Both the position numbers and the translations under genes were made by a program. A model generated the notes under the pieces. The model searched no databases and was not told the origin of the DNA. It saw only the letters and a list, made by a program, of their open reading frames with translations. A stretch of DNA of 64,000 bases from Tillandsia leiboldiana (taxonomy: Eukaryota > Streptophyta > Magnoliopsida > Poales > Bromeliaceae), in the NCBI GenBank assembly GCA_029204045.2, contig CM055077.1, forward strand, positions 9,214,690-9,278,689, given 5' to 3'. Shown here piece after piece: positions 42,619 through 53,704 of this stretch. Numbering within the stretch: position 1 is the stretch's first letter; every line of letters starts with the position of its first letter.

Positions 42619-42785
42619 GCGCCAATCTCTAAGGGTCAGTCCGGACCGTTTTGGGTCAGTTCGGACCGTTTTGGTCTAGACAGCCCAGTAAGAAATGTAA
42701 TTACATTTCTTGCAGGGGGCTTTGGGGATTTTGTTTCATTAGGATTTTTAACCCTCTTTATCCTCTCTTTTCCTCTCATTTGGAG
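42619..42785. other. Junction segment between inverted gypsy halves
   Basis: About 165 bp unrelated to gag/pol. It holds two copies of gggtcagt(c/t)cggaccgtttt and a palindrome gaaatgtaattacatttc (42693-42710). The adjacent tggag (42781-42785) is the left flank of the next LTR. If an inversion created the layout, this is displaced flanking DNA. Confidence 0.4.
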
Positions 42786-45700
42786 TGTCACGCCCCGGGT
42801 GTAAACCAGAACCCGGGCCCGTCTACAGATCCGCCGTGCACACGGAATTTTCGTGTACACGAAGCGCTGGTAATCTGCTCAGATATAGAAGATATAATAA
42901 AAGAGCATAAAAACAGAGCTGAACTAAAAACTACTACATCTCAGACTGAAACTGGAAGAAAAATAAAGTACAACTGTAAATATAATACAAGTGTCTCTCC
43001 CAGCTCACCAAAAGAATATACAACAAGCTGGCTAAAGCCAGACCCAAAATAAAAGTACAAGTACAATTGCCTGAGAAGATAGGGGTACAACCAAAAGTGC
43101 AACTAAACTCGTAGTTGGGGTAGATGATCTATCTAGTCCGCAATCCTCTTACCTCGATCTGCCGCTGACGGCCCAACAACTCCCGCAGAGGACTCTGCAA
43201 AACAAAGGGAGAAAAAGAAAAAAGGACAATGGGGGTGAGAACTACTATAAAATCAGTAGCCTCTCCTAGTGGGTAAAGCCTCAAACTCTGACGTGGCACT
43301 CGAGTGGAGCGACCCACACAAGTAAAGTATCACTATCACCAGTATCAAAAGTATCTCTATCACAAGTATCACGACATAGCAGGACTGGATCACGACTATG
43401 ATCAAAGTGGAAAAATCCATCCATTAAAGAAATCCCGATCCCCAATCTGACGCAAAAGTACACATAAAGTGGGAAACTCAATCTGCTAAGAAAATTCGAT
43501 CCCCAATCTGATGCACAAGTAAACATCCGGTCAACCGCCCAATGTCCGCGGTCGCCACAATACGCCACAATCCACAATCTTGTACAACAACCGACACCCG
43601 GTCAACCGCCCAATATCCGTGGTCGCCGCAATACCTCACAAATCTACAATCTGGTACGACAAATCCAGACTCGATAAACTCGGCTGCACTATCCTACAAC
43701 CGTACTCGAACTCGAGCAATATACGACAAGTATCTCAATAAAAGGAGAAAAGGGACCAACATGGTTTCTCCTAAGTCAAATCCCAATGATAGTGTAGCAG
43801 TAAAAGATGGCCTATCTAGATGTCCATACAAGCATGCAATTATCCTCATAATGAATAAAAGGAAGACATCTAACAATATTCTTGCATCTACTAGAGCATG
43901 ATATCTCAGTTTAACGATCAATCTCATAGGAAGGTGAAATGCTAACATGGCATACATCAAATCCATAAAAGCATGCAATTAATCAATCAATACACTAAAC
44001 GACATTCCGAATTCGGGGATTACTCTAATATCCCTAGTGAGTAAGTCAAAAGATGAGGTCCACAACAACTACCCACCTCGAATGCGAAGCACGAATCCGA
44101 ACATGCCCTCGCTCGAGAAGAACTACGGCTCACTGCGAAAACTGCAATAACAACCAACACGGCGCAAAATTAATTACACAATTCAAAATTTGCCGCTGTC
44201 CGCGCAACCAGTCCAGAAAAAGCTTAATTTTCACCTGCGAGATGAACTCTGAAAATTCCATAAAAATCACCGCTGCGATCGTCGCGACGAGTAGATGAAG
44301 ATCGAGTACGCGCACGTCCCGTTCCGACACCTGTAGGCCAAGTTACAAATTAAACATCGCGGTAAGCGCGAAACTCCCGAAATCACAATTCTGCAGTAAT
44401 CCGCTCAGAAAAAGCAGGATTTTCACCTTCAGGATAACCTCAAAAAAATCCAAAAAAATCACGATGATGTTCCTTGGGCCGCGTAGATACGAATCGAGTA
44501 CTTGCACTCCTTGTTCTGACACTCGAGCGCAGAGAAATCCCAGAAAAACTCCGGTGCTGTCAAAAACTTTGCCACAGAAAAAGGGGTCACAAGATGGCCC
44601 GAAAAACCCAAGAAAAACTCGGAATGAGGGGAAGATGAAAATACAAAAGTCGTAGCCCTACCAGTCGTGGAAACAACGGCGCGAAAATCGTCTAAAAACT
44701 CTGTTAGAGTAGCTCGGGGGAGTCCGCGCACCGAAACGTGACGGGAAGGGTCGCTGGAGAAGAAGCGTCGCAACGCGCTGAATCGCTGAAGAACTCGATG
44801 TCGGGGCCTCCTAAAATCCAATGAATCCTCCACAAGATGCAGCACACAAGGAGGTAGAAGTTTGCTGTAGAACTCTCTGTGAGAAAATGCCCAGAAAAAC
44901 CGAAAGCGAGGCCTATAAGGGCCTATTTATAGGCCCAACCCAACAATTGGAAAAATTCCAACCATGTCCCCAGTTTCGGGCGCTCGGCCCGATTTCGGGC
45001 GCCCGAAACTGCTGGACGTTGGCCCGCGAGGAGCGCCCGAATCGACCTGGGCTTGACACGTGTCCCGAACACGGGACAGCGTGTGCAAGCCCAGCCGGAG
45101 TGCGCAACGCATCACGCCCGCGGTCAGCGGGGTAGGTGGCGCCCGCGAATCGCGTGGCGCCACGTGGCCCCGCTGCGACAGCCCGCACGCGCGGGCAGGG
45201 CGCCGCCTGCCACCCTGCCATGCACGCGCCCCGAGGCACCCCCGTGCGCCTCCATGCACCGTGCACTATGAGCCCGCCAATGACGCGCTGCCACGTGTCC
45301 CCCGCGCCGGGTCTATGCACCCGCGCGGGGTTCCGTGGTCCGTGCAACGTGCACCGGCCAATGAGAGGCCGCCACGTGTCCCCCGCGTCGGGTCTATGCA
45401 CCCGCGCGGGGTTCCGTGAACCGCGTAACGTGCACCAGCCAATCCAAGTGCGCGACGTGTCTCCCACCCGGTCCATGCGCCACCCCGCGCCGCTCCGTGG
45501 ACCGCGCTTTGTAAATCGGCCAATAATAGGCCGCCACGTGGCACCCCAGTGGTCTACGACCTCCCCCATGCACCAGAATCCACTGAAAACTTTCGGGAGC
45601 CCGTTTTTCGGCATCCGGACTCAGAAAAATACAAGCAAATAGCCGTTTCGAGCGTTTTTCCGCGCTGAATCCAAATCCGACCTTCATTCAGCCAGAAACC

Positions 45701-45865
45701 TCTTCTAAAATTCGGCAAGGCAGCCGAAAGACAGGCTTGATCCAGAAACCTCACTGAGTCCATCTAACACATCCATTTGATGTGTTACGGGCCCGACACA
45801 CCAATAATAGGTGTTTCACACTGTGGATTCACGGGGAAAGCTACATGGGGATCTGGGCCACTACA
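42786..45865 (-). mobile_element. LTR-A, minus orientation, full length (3' LTR of the pol half)
   Basis: This LTR of about 3.08 kb has ends tgtcacgcccc (plus-strand left) and ctaca (right), i.e. TG..CA on the minus strand. It lies directly beside the polypurine tract of the minus-strand pol remnant. The minus-strand TATA box is at 44924-44931 and the GC-rich, cacgtg-rich U3 at 44950-45560. It shows high similarity to 39630-40834. Confidence 0.8.
44924..44931 (-). promoter_or_regulatory. TATA box of LTR-A (minus strand)
   Basis: tataaata in the context gggcctataaataggccc on the minus strand, at the edge of the GC-rich U3, as in the copy at 5173-5180. Confidence 0.6.
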
Positions 45866-45877
45866 TCCTCCCCCACT
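45866..45877 (-). promoter_or_regulatory. Polypurine tract of the minus-strand gypsy element
   Basis: On the minus strand agtgggggaggat abuts the LTR start tgtag. This is the usual plus-strand primer of LTR elements. Confidence 0.7.
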
Positions 45878-45912
45878 AGAAAAAGTTTCATCCTCGAAAC
45901 AAAAGTCATACC

Positions 45913-48069
45913 TCAAGCCGGGACCTCGAACAGGTAGGGGTAGGTGTCCATCATCGTCGACTCAAGCTCCCAGGTTGCCTCGCGCTCGCCGTGATTGCTC
46001 CACAAGATCTTCACATAAAGGATGGCCAGACTGCGCAATTCTCTCACATCTCGATCCAGAATCCGCAGTGGGCGCTCCACGAAACTCAAATCCTCGCTGA
46101 TCTCCAGTGGGGTGAAGTCGATGACGTGCGACGGGTCATAAACATACCTCCTCAGGGTAGAGACGTGGAACACATCATGTACACCGGCAAGCCTGGGGGG
46201 AAGTGCAAGTCTGTAGGCAACTGGCCCAATACGCTCCAATACCTCGAATGGTCCAATATAACGGGGGCTAAGCTTTCCACGGATGCCAAATCTCCTGACC
46301 CCCTTGGACGGCGTGACTTTCAGAAATACACGATTCCCAACCTGAAACTCTAAGTCTCGTCGCCGTACATCAGCATAACTCCTCTATCTGCTCTGGGCGG
46401 TCTGAAGGTGCTGCCGGATCACCCTGATCTTCTCCTCTGCCTCAAGCAATAACTCGGGCCCCAAAGTCCGTCTCTCACCTACATCACTCCAATAAAGAGG
46501 TGATCGACACTTGCGTCCATACAATGCTTCAAACGGAGCCATCTGAATGCTCTCTTGAAAGCTATTGTTATACGCAAACTCTGCCAATGATAAGTGTCGA
46601 ATCCATCCCCCTCCAAAATCCAATGCGCAAGCCCTCAGCATGTCCTCAAGAATCTGTATAGTGTGCCCATCAGTCTGTGGGTGAAAAGCTGTACTAAATC
46701 TGAGCTGAATCCCCAAAGTGGCCTGTAAGCTCCTCCAAAAACGTGAAGCAAATATCGGGTCTCGATCTGATACAATAGAGGCGGGCACTCCATGTAACCT
46801 CACCACATCATCCAAGTACAGCTGGGCTAGCCGCTCAAGTGGCCATGTAGTCTACATCGGCAAAAAGTGAGCGGACTTGGTGAGTCGATCCACGACCACC
46901 CAAATGGCATCTGCTCCTCCCTAGGCCCTCGGTAACCCAACCACAAAATCCATCGTGATGTGATCCTATTTCCACTCAGGGATTGGGAGACTCTGTAACT
47001 TGCAAGCTGGCACCCGGTGCTCAGCTTTCACCTGCTGGCAAGTTAAACACTGAGCCACAAACCTCCCTATATCTCTCTTCATGCCGCTCCACCAGAAGTG
47101 TGCCTTGAGGTCCTTATACATCTTAGTTCCACCAGAATGAAAGGTATAAGGTGTATAATGGGCCTCTCTCAGAATCTGCTCCTTGATCTTGGGGTCTACT
47201 GGCACACACGCTCGGTCCATGTACCTCAGTACTCCCGAAGCATCAACTGTAAAGTCCCCTAACTGATCGCTCGGAATCTGATCTCTGATCCTGGTCAAGT
47301 GGGGGTCCTCACTCTGCCTCTCTCTAATCCTGTTCAGCAGAGTGGGCTTCACGACTAAAGACGTCAGTCTAGCAGAGACCTCAGGGGACACAACCTCTAG
47401 CTCAAACCGCCTCATCTCCTCAAGTAGTGGCGCCTGATCAGCAATCAGCATAGACAAGCTCAGCACCACTCTCCTACTCAGGGCATCAGCAACCACGTTG
47501 GCCTTGCCGGGATGGTAAAGGATATCCACATCATAATCCTTTAATAACTCCAACCATCTGCGCTGTCTCAAGTTCAACTCTTTCTGTATAAACAGATACT
47601 TCAGGCTCTTGTGGTCGGTGTAAATCTCGCAGTGCTCTCCATAAAGGTAGTGGCGCCACAACTTCAATGCAAATACCACAGCAGCAAGCTCTAAGTCATG
47701 GGTAGGGTAATTCTTCTCATAATCCTTAAGCTGTCGAGATGCATAAGCAATTACCCTACCCTCCTGCATCAGCACGCAACCAAGTCCACTGTGCGATGCA
47801 TCACTGTAATTCATATATCCTTTCCCCATAACAGGGAGGGAAAGGATAGGAGCTGACATCAATCTGCCTTTCAACTCCTTAAAGCTCCTCTGACAATCCT
47901 CACTCCAAATAAACTTAATTCCTTTACGAGTCAAACGAGTGAGGGGTGTAGAGAGCTTCTCAAAGCCCTCTACAAACCGACGGTAATAACCAGCTAAGCC
48001 CATGAAGCTACGCACCTCTGACACAGTCGTCGGTTGGGGCCAATCCCGGACTGCCACAATCTTCGTCGG
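45913..48069 (-). pseudogene. Ty3/gypsy pol remnant: RNase H, integrase, chromodomain-like C-terminus
   Basis: Reading from 48069 down: the RT end PTKIVAVRDWPQP, RT thumb and RNase H (YSDASHSGLGCVL, YTDHKSLKYLF, ALSRR). The integrase zinc region HYTPYTFHSGG..CLTCQQVKAEH follows, then a stop after IPEWK (46966). The integrase core has VVVDRLTKSAHF and SDRDPIF, but HPQTDGHTIQILEDM lacks the residues that normally carry the catalytic Glu. A stop lies after QTAQSR (46384). The C-terminal part ends ILWSNHGEREATWELE, as in Tekay/Del-type chromoviruses. At least three lesions. The N-terminal two thirds of RT are missing at the junction with LTR-B. Confidence 0.8.
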
Positions 48070-49935
48070 TGTCACGCCCCGAGACCGCCAATTTGTACAG
48101 TTCGGGCACGCCAACAGACCCGCCAATCAGGTATGACCTCTCACTACCCGAAAGGAGCGGTAACATCCAAAATAATACATCAAGTGCATGCGGAAGCTCA
48201 ATATCAGAGTACTAAAATCACTACTAATTTAAAATTTTCATTCAATAAACAATAAGTTTAGAACTGTAAATGAAAGCAGGATATGAGTGAACTATAAATA
48301 ACTTTATTACATTTCCATATCTCAACTTGCAACTAAACAATATTACAATTCTTTTACATCATTTCCTCACCATACATAGTTCATTCAAAATATAAGATGG
48401 TACATCTGCTAGACTCTCTAGGCCTCTATGCTGCTGGGCCCTTGCCTTTGTCGTCTGTCTCGACCGCTGTATCCGGACCTGGAAAAATGGTCACCCGAGG
48501 GTGTGAGAACTACAACAAAGTTCCTAGTGGGTTCAACCACCGAGAAAGAATGTCCTACACCGCTTGGTTCCAATGGAAGCAATAATAGTAGAATGCTAGG
48601 AAAACTATAAATCTTGATTTAACATGCTGAAATGCATATAAAAAGGTCACTACAATATATGTGTATAATCATCGACCCAATACTATTATGTCCAGCCATA
48701 CCAGGCTACTATCCATAAACTCGGCCACTATGCCACTGTAAAAGAGGGTCAAGCTAACCCGGCCACCTTGGCCACTCCATCATCTCTTTATTCTTTCACA
48801 TTCTGGTGCTTTAGTTAAAGTTAAACCTTCGGAAATTCTTGTCCAACGGGCCCCAGCCCGGCAGTCATGCTACCACAAAACAATATTTCTAAGGTTCCCG
48901 ATAACACCCGCAAGTGTTACCCCGTCCTACGGGAGAAACGTGCCAGATGGGTCACTGCCCGGGAGAGGGACACTGCCCATAACTCCAACAAGGGCTACGT
49001 TTCACCCCCGAAGGTACGCCCATTTTATCTTTATCTTTTCTTTTCTTTTCTTTTACTTTTTCTTTATCACTTAGCCTCTTTGCTCTTAAGCACTTGCTTT
49101 TCTTTCTTATTCGAGCTTATAGCTCACATTGCCACTGGCAAACTGTTCCTCTTTCTTTTAAGCCTTTTAGCTTTTTACTTTCACTTTTACACTTGTCTTT
49201 ATTCAATCGGCCCTCTGAAGGAGTACCACATCTGATTCCTCTTAGAAGGGTCTCACATTCAGAGGCACCATGTGCATTCTCTTTTGCTTTTTAGCCACTT
49301 TTAGCTTTCTTTTTAAACTTTATCTCTTTCATTAATTTATCTCTTATCCTAGGTCTCGCCACAAGGATAACTAGAGAGTCTCATGGACTCATAATCATTT
49401 CTCTTTCATTCATTTAACTCAAATTGAAGTTAAAGTGGTTGCCCATTTGCCCAGACACCCTATGACCCATTCTAGGGTTATATGTGTTTAACTCTTTAAC
49501 CTTGTGATCACATATACTTGTCCTTAGAGTTTGACTCTAAGTTAGATACTCTACTATCTGCTTAACTCTTTAACTTTGTGGCCACATACTCTTTTCCATA
49601 TTCCACGTTGAACCTGGAGTTACATTAACTCTATTTTCCTGTTCCACTTTTAACTTAGAGTTACATTGACTCTAATTCATTACTTGAGAGTAAAACTCCA
49701 CTAGTTCACCTTAGGTTTTCTTTACCTAAGTTCTATATCATTCTTAACCTAGAGTTCATTGACTCTATGTTAAATGCTCTATTCTCAACCTTAGGTTATC
49801 CCCTAAGACAATGTCACTCGTTCATCTAGGTTTAACTCCTAGGATATCATGCCACTCGTTAAACCCTTGATTTAGGTTTTCTCCTAATTTTACTACCAAA
49901 CATGCTCTTATATCACATAATTTAGGTAAATCATA

Positions 49936-50525
49936 AATTTGCACTTTTTATCTGTGTTCATCTACACACGCAAGTTTATCCCCTATTTTGGATAAATCAT
50001 AAATTTAGCACTTTTCATCAGTGTTTCTCTACACATGCAAATTTATCCCCTATTTTGGGTAAATCATAATTTAGCACTTTTCATCTGTGTTCATCTACAC
50101 ATGCAAATTTATCCCCTATTTTGGGTAAATCGTAAATTTAACACTTTTCATCTATGTTCCTCTACACATGTAAATTTATTCCCTATTTTGACAATTAGAA
50201 AAATCCACTTTTCTCTTTGTCCATTTACACATGCCAAATTATCATCAATTTTTGACGATTAGAAAAATTCACTTTTCTCTATGTCCATTTACACATGCAA
50301 ATTTATCATCTGTTTTTGACAATTAGAAAAATCCACTTTTCTCTATGTCCATTTACACATGTCAATTTATCATCTATTTTGGGTGGATCATAAAATATCA
50401 CTATTCGTCAGTGTTCATCTACACATACAGATTTATTCCCTATTTTGGATAATTCATAAAATAGTACTATTCATCTGTGTTCATTTAGACATGCTCATAT
50501 ATCCCCTATTTTGATAAATAAAAAA
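49936..50525. repeat. 65-bp tandem repeat, nine units, in LTR-B
   Basis: Units follow the pattern cacttttcatctgtgttcat, ctacacatgcaaatttatcc, cctattttgggtaaatcata. Period is 62-67 bp and there are about nine copies, diverging towards the right. The plus-strand LTR-B at 62110-62400 has a shorter reverse version (about four units). Confidence 0.85.
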
Positions 50526-50729
50526 TGACACATTCCTCTAAGTTCATTTTAACATACAAATATACCACCAAATTCTACACTAGCATGCTCACTATAATGC
50601 TTCTAAAATCAATGCAGAGGAAAAAGGGGAGAGGTCACCCGTTTTCGGTAGAATCCTCCACCTTGTGTTGCCCCAAATTGCTTGTAGACACTTGCAATTG
50701 GGTTCCGCGTGATTTTCTTATCTCTTCGA

Positions 50730-50985
50730 GGTTGCACGCAAAACGATGCACACAATCCGAGTCCGCACACAAAACGGTGCACGCCTTCTATGTCTGCACG
50801 CAAAACGGTGCACATCATCAAAGTCTGCATGCAAAACGATGCACGTCATCTAAGTCTGCACGCAAAACAATGCACGTACCTCGAGTTTGCAAGCAAAACG
50901 GTGTACTATCATCGAGCTTGCACGCCAAACGATGTGCGTCCTTTGAGCTTGCACGCAAAACGACGAACGCTCCTCGAATCCATGA
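50730..50985. repeat. 32-bp minisatellite, about eight units, in LTR-B
   Basis: Each unit contains gcacgcaaaacg(a/g)tgcac separated by a variable spacer of about 13 bp. The same array, inverted, lies at 61650-61960. Confidence 0.85.
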
Positions 50986-51938
50986 TTTGCGTCCCAACGC
51001 CGAATCCACGACGTCCAACGTCGAATCCACGACGTCCAACCGAATCCACGGTCTTCACCAAAGTAGCACGTCTCGATCACACGAGTGCGCCTCGCTCCGA
51101 ATCCACGACAGCGGTAGCACCTTGAATCCACAAGGCCACGCGAATCCTCGCGCCGATTCTTGGTAAAATCGTTGTTTTTGTTTAGTGGTGATCCTCCGAA
51201 TACTTAGATCAAAGATAGGCAAGAAATACCATCTAAGTATTCTTCAATTTGATTCTACAAAAAATAGAAGTTTGGAAACCCTAGAATCACATCGAACACT
51301 ATAGACGAAGAAACATGAATTTAATCGTGTTTTCCTTTCTTCTCTATATTTGTGGATTTTCTCTTTCTTAAAAGAAATTTTTTTTTGAAAAATCAAAAAT
51401 CACTTTTTACGATGAATAAAAGGTCTATTTATATATTAGATACCCTTGGAAAGAGATAAGCATCAAAAACTTCCAAAACAGAATCTTTCCCGCACGGCGG
51501 TCCGGACTGGATTAAGTTTGATCCGGACTGTCGTCAATTTTCAAAAGATTTTCTGAAAAACGCAGTTCGGGGTCCGGACTGAAACAGGGGAGGTCCGGAC
51601 TGTTCATGTAATTTTTACAGAATTTAAGGTTCGGAGTCCGGACTGAAACAGGGGTGGTCCGGACTGGAAAATTGCATGAACCAAACCATGTTCGGGGTCC
51701 GGACTGGACGTGGCTGGTCCGGGTCCTGAACTTCCAAAAAGTCCAGTTTTTGATTTTTACGCATCAAACCATATTCCAAGTGTTTCTAAACTACACAAAT
51801 GTATTCAGATCACCAAAATTATTTAGTTAAACGTACCTGATTATTCCGAATCTATTTTTCTTGAGATTGATGTATATGGTCCACAATTCTTCATCTTCAA
51901 TCTTTAAGACTCAAAACACTTCACGAAATACGCCAACA
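50986..51938 (-). mobile_element. LTR-C (copia type), minus orientation
   Basis: On the minus strand it starts tgttggcgtatttcgtgaag at 51938, like the plus-strand copy at 58534 (tgttggcatatttcgtga). U3 has repeated pairs of ggtccggactg/agtccggactg (51490-51725). A TATA-like atatataaatag lies near 51425-51437 on the minus strand. Several gtggattcg words (50990-51150) match 59310-59400. No primer site or gag follows, so the 3' end is lost at the fusion with LTR-B. Confidence 0.65.
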
Positions 51939-52215
51939 CAAAATCCTTAACACTCCCGGCTCTGGCTTCTTACTTTACAGACTACCCTTCTTATGGTCGC
52001 CCCCGAACCAACGGGGAGGCCGAAGCTAATCGGATTACTGCCGCTGGGGACCGCCTAAAACAACACTTCATCCCTGCTTCTTTCGAGGCAGTTTTCGGAG
52101 GCCTTTCCGACTCGTGGAAGTGCACCTGTGACGTTTTGTTCAGCAAGGACCTCGACGAGATAATTAATCGGTTTGACTTCGACATCAATCCCCTATCCAG
52201 GCTTGAAGTTACGTC
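51939..52215 (+). pseudogene. Unrecognised coding fragment
   Basis: A plus-strand frame of about 80 codons reads LASYFTDYPSYGRPRTNGEA, then DRLKQHFIPASFEAVFGGLS and DEIINRFDFDINPLSRLEV. Composition is protein-like, with mixed charged and aromatic residues and no low-complexity bias, but I do not recognise a family. It starts at the LTR-C edge and has no clear start codon, so it is likely a piece of a transposon protein cut by the LTR. Confidence 0.3.
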
Positions 52216-53001
52216 CATTGTTCTTTTTTGAACCCCTTCAATAATCCCTCCGTTGAGTCGTTTGTTCTTTCCATTTGGACTCCCTGCTTCGATCCCCAAG
52301 CCAGACATCGCGGGAAGCACAACTCAACCAAAGAGATGCGCGAGAGAGGAAAAGATGACAAAGTGCCAGCAGAAGGAGGAAAAAAGACAAACGACGAAGA
52401 GAATAGGGAAGACATCCCCGAAGAAAACGAAGCAGCTGCCATAGACACCCTGTTTTTTCCGAACGTCTTCAATCGAGCTTTTAATCATGTCTGTAATATG
52501 ATTTTCGCATATTGATTTACGGAGTCGATTTTAATTTGATTGTTTTACCGCCATTTTCCGGCGTACTTTTATCGAAGCATTCACTCATAACGACTTTTAT
52601 TGTCTTTTCCAACTTCGGCCTTCTCGGCCGAATATGTATTTTTAATTCTTCGACCCCGAATACGACGGCCAAAGGTTTTTCTCGGCCGCCTCTTAAGCCG
52701 GCCTCCATCCTTCGGGCCCGGGGAGGGCCCTTCTCGGCTGTCTAAGAGTCGGCCACTTTCATCCCACCGATGGCCGAGCTACCTTCAGTATGCCCGGCCG
52801 TGCATTCGGTTACTTCCTTTGAAAACTTATCAAACATCGGCCTCTTCCAATTGGCCGAGTATGGGCATACCACCTCCGCGTTTGTGTGGTGTGGAGGATC
52901 AAAATTTGGCCGTATAGCCGGCCTGGCCTTCGTACCGGATTCGCCCTTTTTTTGGGCGTACGGCTCACTGTTTGCTGCTGAGGCAGTTGGCTGCCTCGGC
53001 T
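52216..53001. other. Degenerate element sequence with ggccgag repeats
   Basis: 52600-52900 holds many tcggccgag/cggcc words, a style common in leaders or LTRs of plant Tat-type gypsy elements. Short frames exist on both strands (for example a charged plus-strand frame 52340-52514) but none shows a recognisable domain. Confidence 0.3.
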
Positions 53002-53619
53002 TCACCGTTGTGAGGGACGGGACGACCTTACCCGTCTGACCTTGGGCTGGTCTTTCATTTGGGACTTGACCCAAACCGACTTACCCACCGCGTGGGTCTG
53101 TTGAAACAAAATAGGTGGCGACGTGTCTGGGTCTGCCTGCCTTTGGGCAGATTCCATCTCCGGATCCTGCCCCCTGGTTTCCCTGCCCCCAGCGTGGGGC
53201 TGATGCATCGACTTAAGGGGTGACACAGGTTCACCCTGGCCAGTTTCCTGCTGGTGGCCGGTACTCGAGCTCGCCGACTTATCCTGCGCCGGGATGGGAG
53301 TTATTTGTGGATGTACTACCCCCAGCGATGGCGTTGTCGTGAGGGGCGCCACCTGCGGTGTTTTCGTCGTTGTCGGTGCCGATAACACTGTCTGTGTCGG
53401 TAGCGACTGTGGCGGGACTGAGGGGCCCCCCCGTAGCTCTCCTTGGGCTAAAAACTGCCCGAATCGAGCGATGCTTTCATTCGTAGCTGGGACATTGGTG
53501 TCCCAGGCTCGAATCTTGCTATCCAGGGACCTTATCATTTGGGGCAGTTGCCTATATATCTCCGACAAGGAAGGCTCCGGTTGTGCCGATTCCCCATATA
53601 GTTCTGGGAACTGTGACAT
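53002..53619 (-). pseudogene. Gag-like N-terminal fragment of a gypsy element (minus strand)
   Basis: A 205-codon frame from the ATG at 53617-53619 begins MSQFPELYGESAQPEPSLSE. It continues with a helical IYRQLPQMIRSLDSKIRAWD segment and then a Pro/Thr/Gln-rich tail without a zinc knuckle. It lies about 35 nt downstream (minus strand) of a primer-site-like sequence, the place of gag. No protease or pol follows. A Tat-lineage origin is a guess from context. Confidence 0.4.
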
Positions 53620-53653
53620 GCTAGCGGTAGAAAGATAGATAAAATACCTAAGG

Positions 53654-53672
53654 GTCCCACCACGCGTGCCAA
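53654..53672 (-). promoter_or_regulatory. Possible primer-binding site of the minus-strand gypsy remnant
   Basis: On the minus strand ttggcacgcgtggtgggac begins with the TGG expected opposite a tRNA CCA end. It resembles the tggcacgcccggtggga-type sites of some plant gypsy elements. The LTR upstream of it is not cleanly bounded. Confidence 0.35.
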
Positions 53673-53704
53673 GAAAGTTGTTGGGGCCAAAATGTGGCTT
53701 GCGC

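Larger units (their letters stand above)
48070..50985 (-). mobile_element. LTR-B, minus orientation, 5'-truncated
   Basis: It starts on the plus strand with tgtcacgccccgagaccgcc and was inserted into the gypsy pol frame (left flank gtcgg, 48065-48069). It contains tandem repeats of about 65 bp, a minisatellite of about 32 bp and the Leu/Ile-free T-rich stretch 49020-49330. The U3 part expected beyond 50985 is replaced by LTR-C, so the LTR is chimeric or truncated. Long ORFs in this stretch follow the repeats and are not genes. Confidence 0.65.

Noticed and set aside
50730..50985. Regularly spaced repeats resembling a CRISPR array
   Set aside because: Spacers are only about 13 bp and mutually similar. 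The array lies in a plant LTR and recurs in another copy. It is a minisatellite.
50525..51166. 213-codon Cys/His-rich ORF resembling a repeat protein
   Set aside because: The periodicity comes from the 32-bp LTR minisatellite, and the inverse array at 61650-61960 opens ORFs on both strands in the same way.
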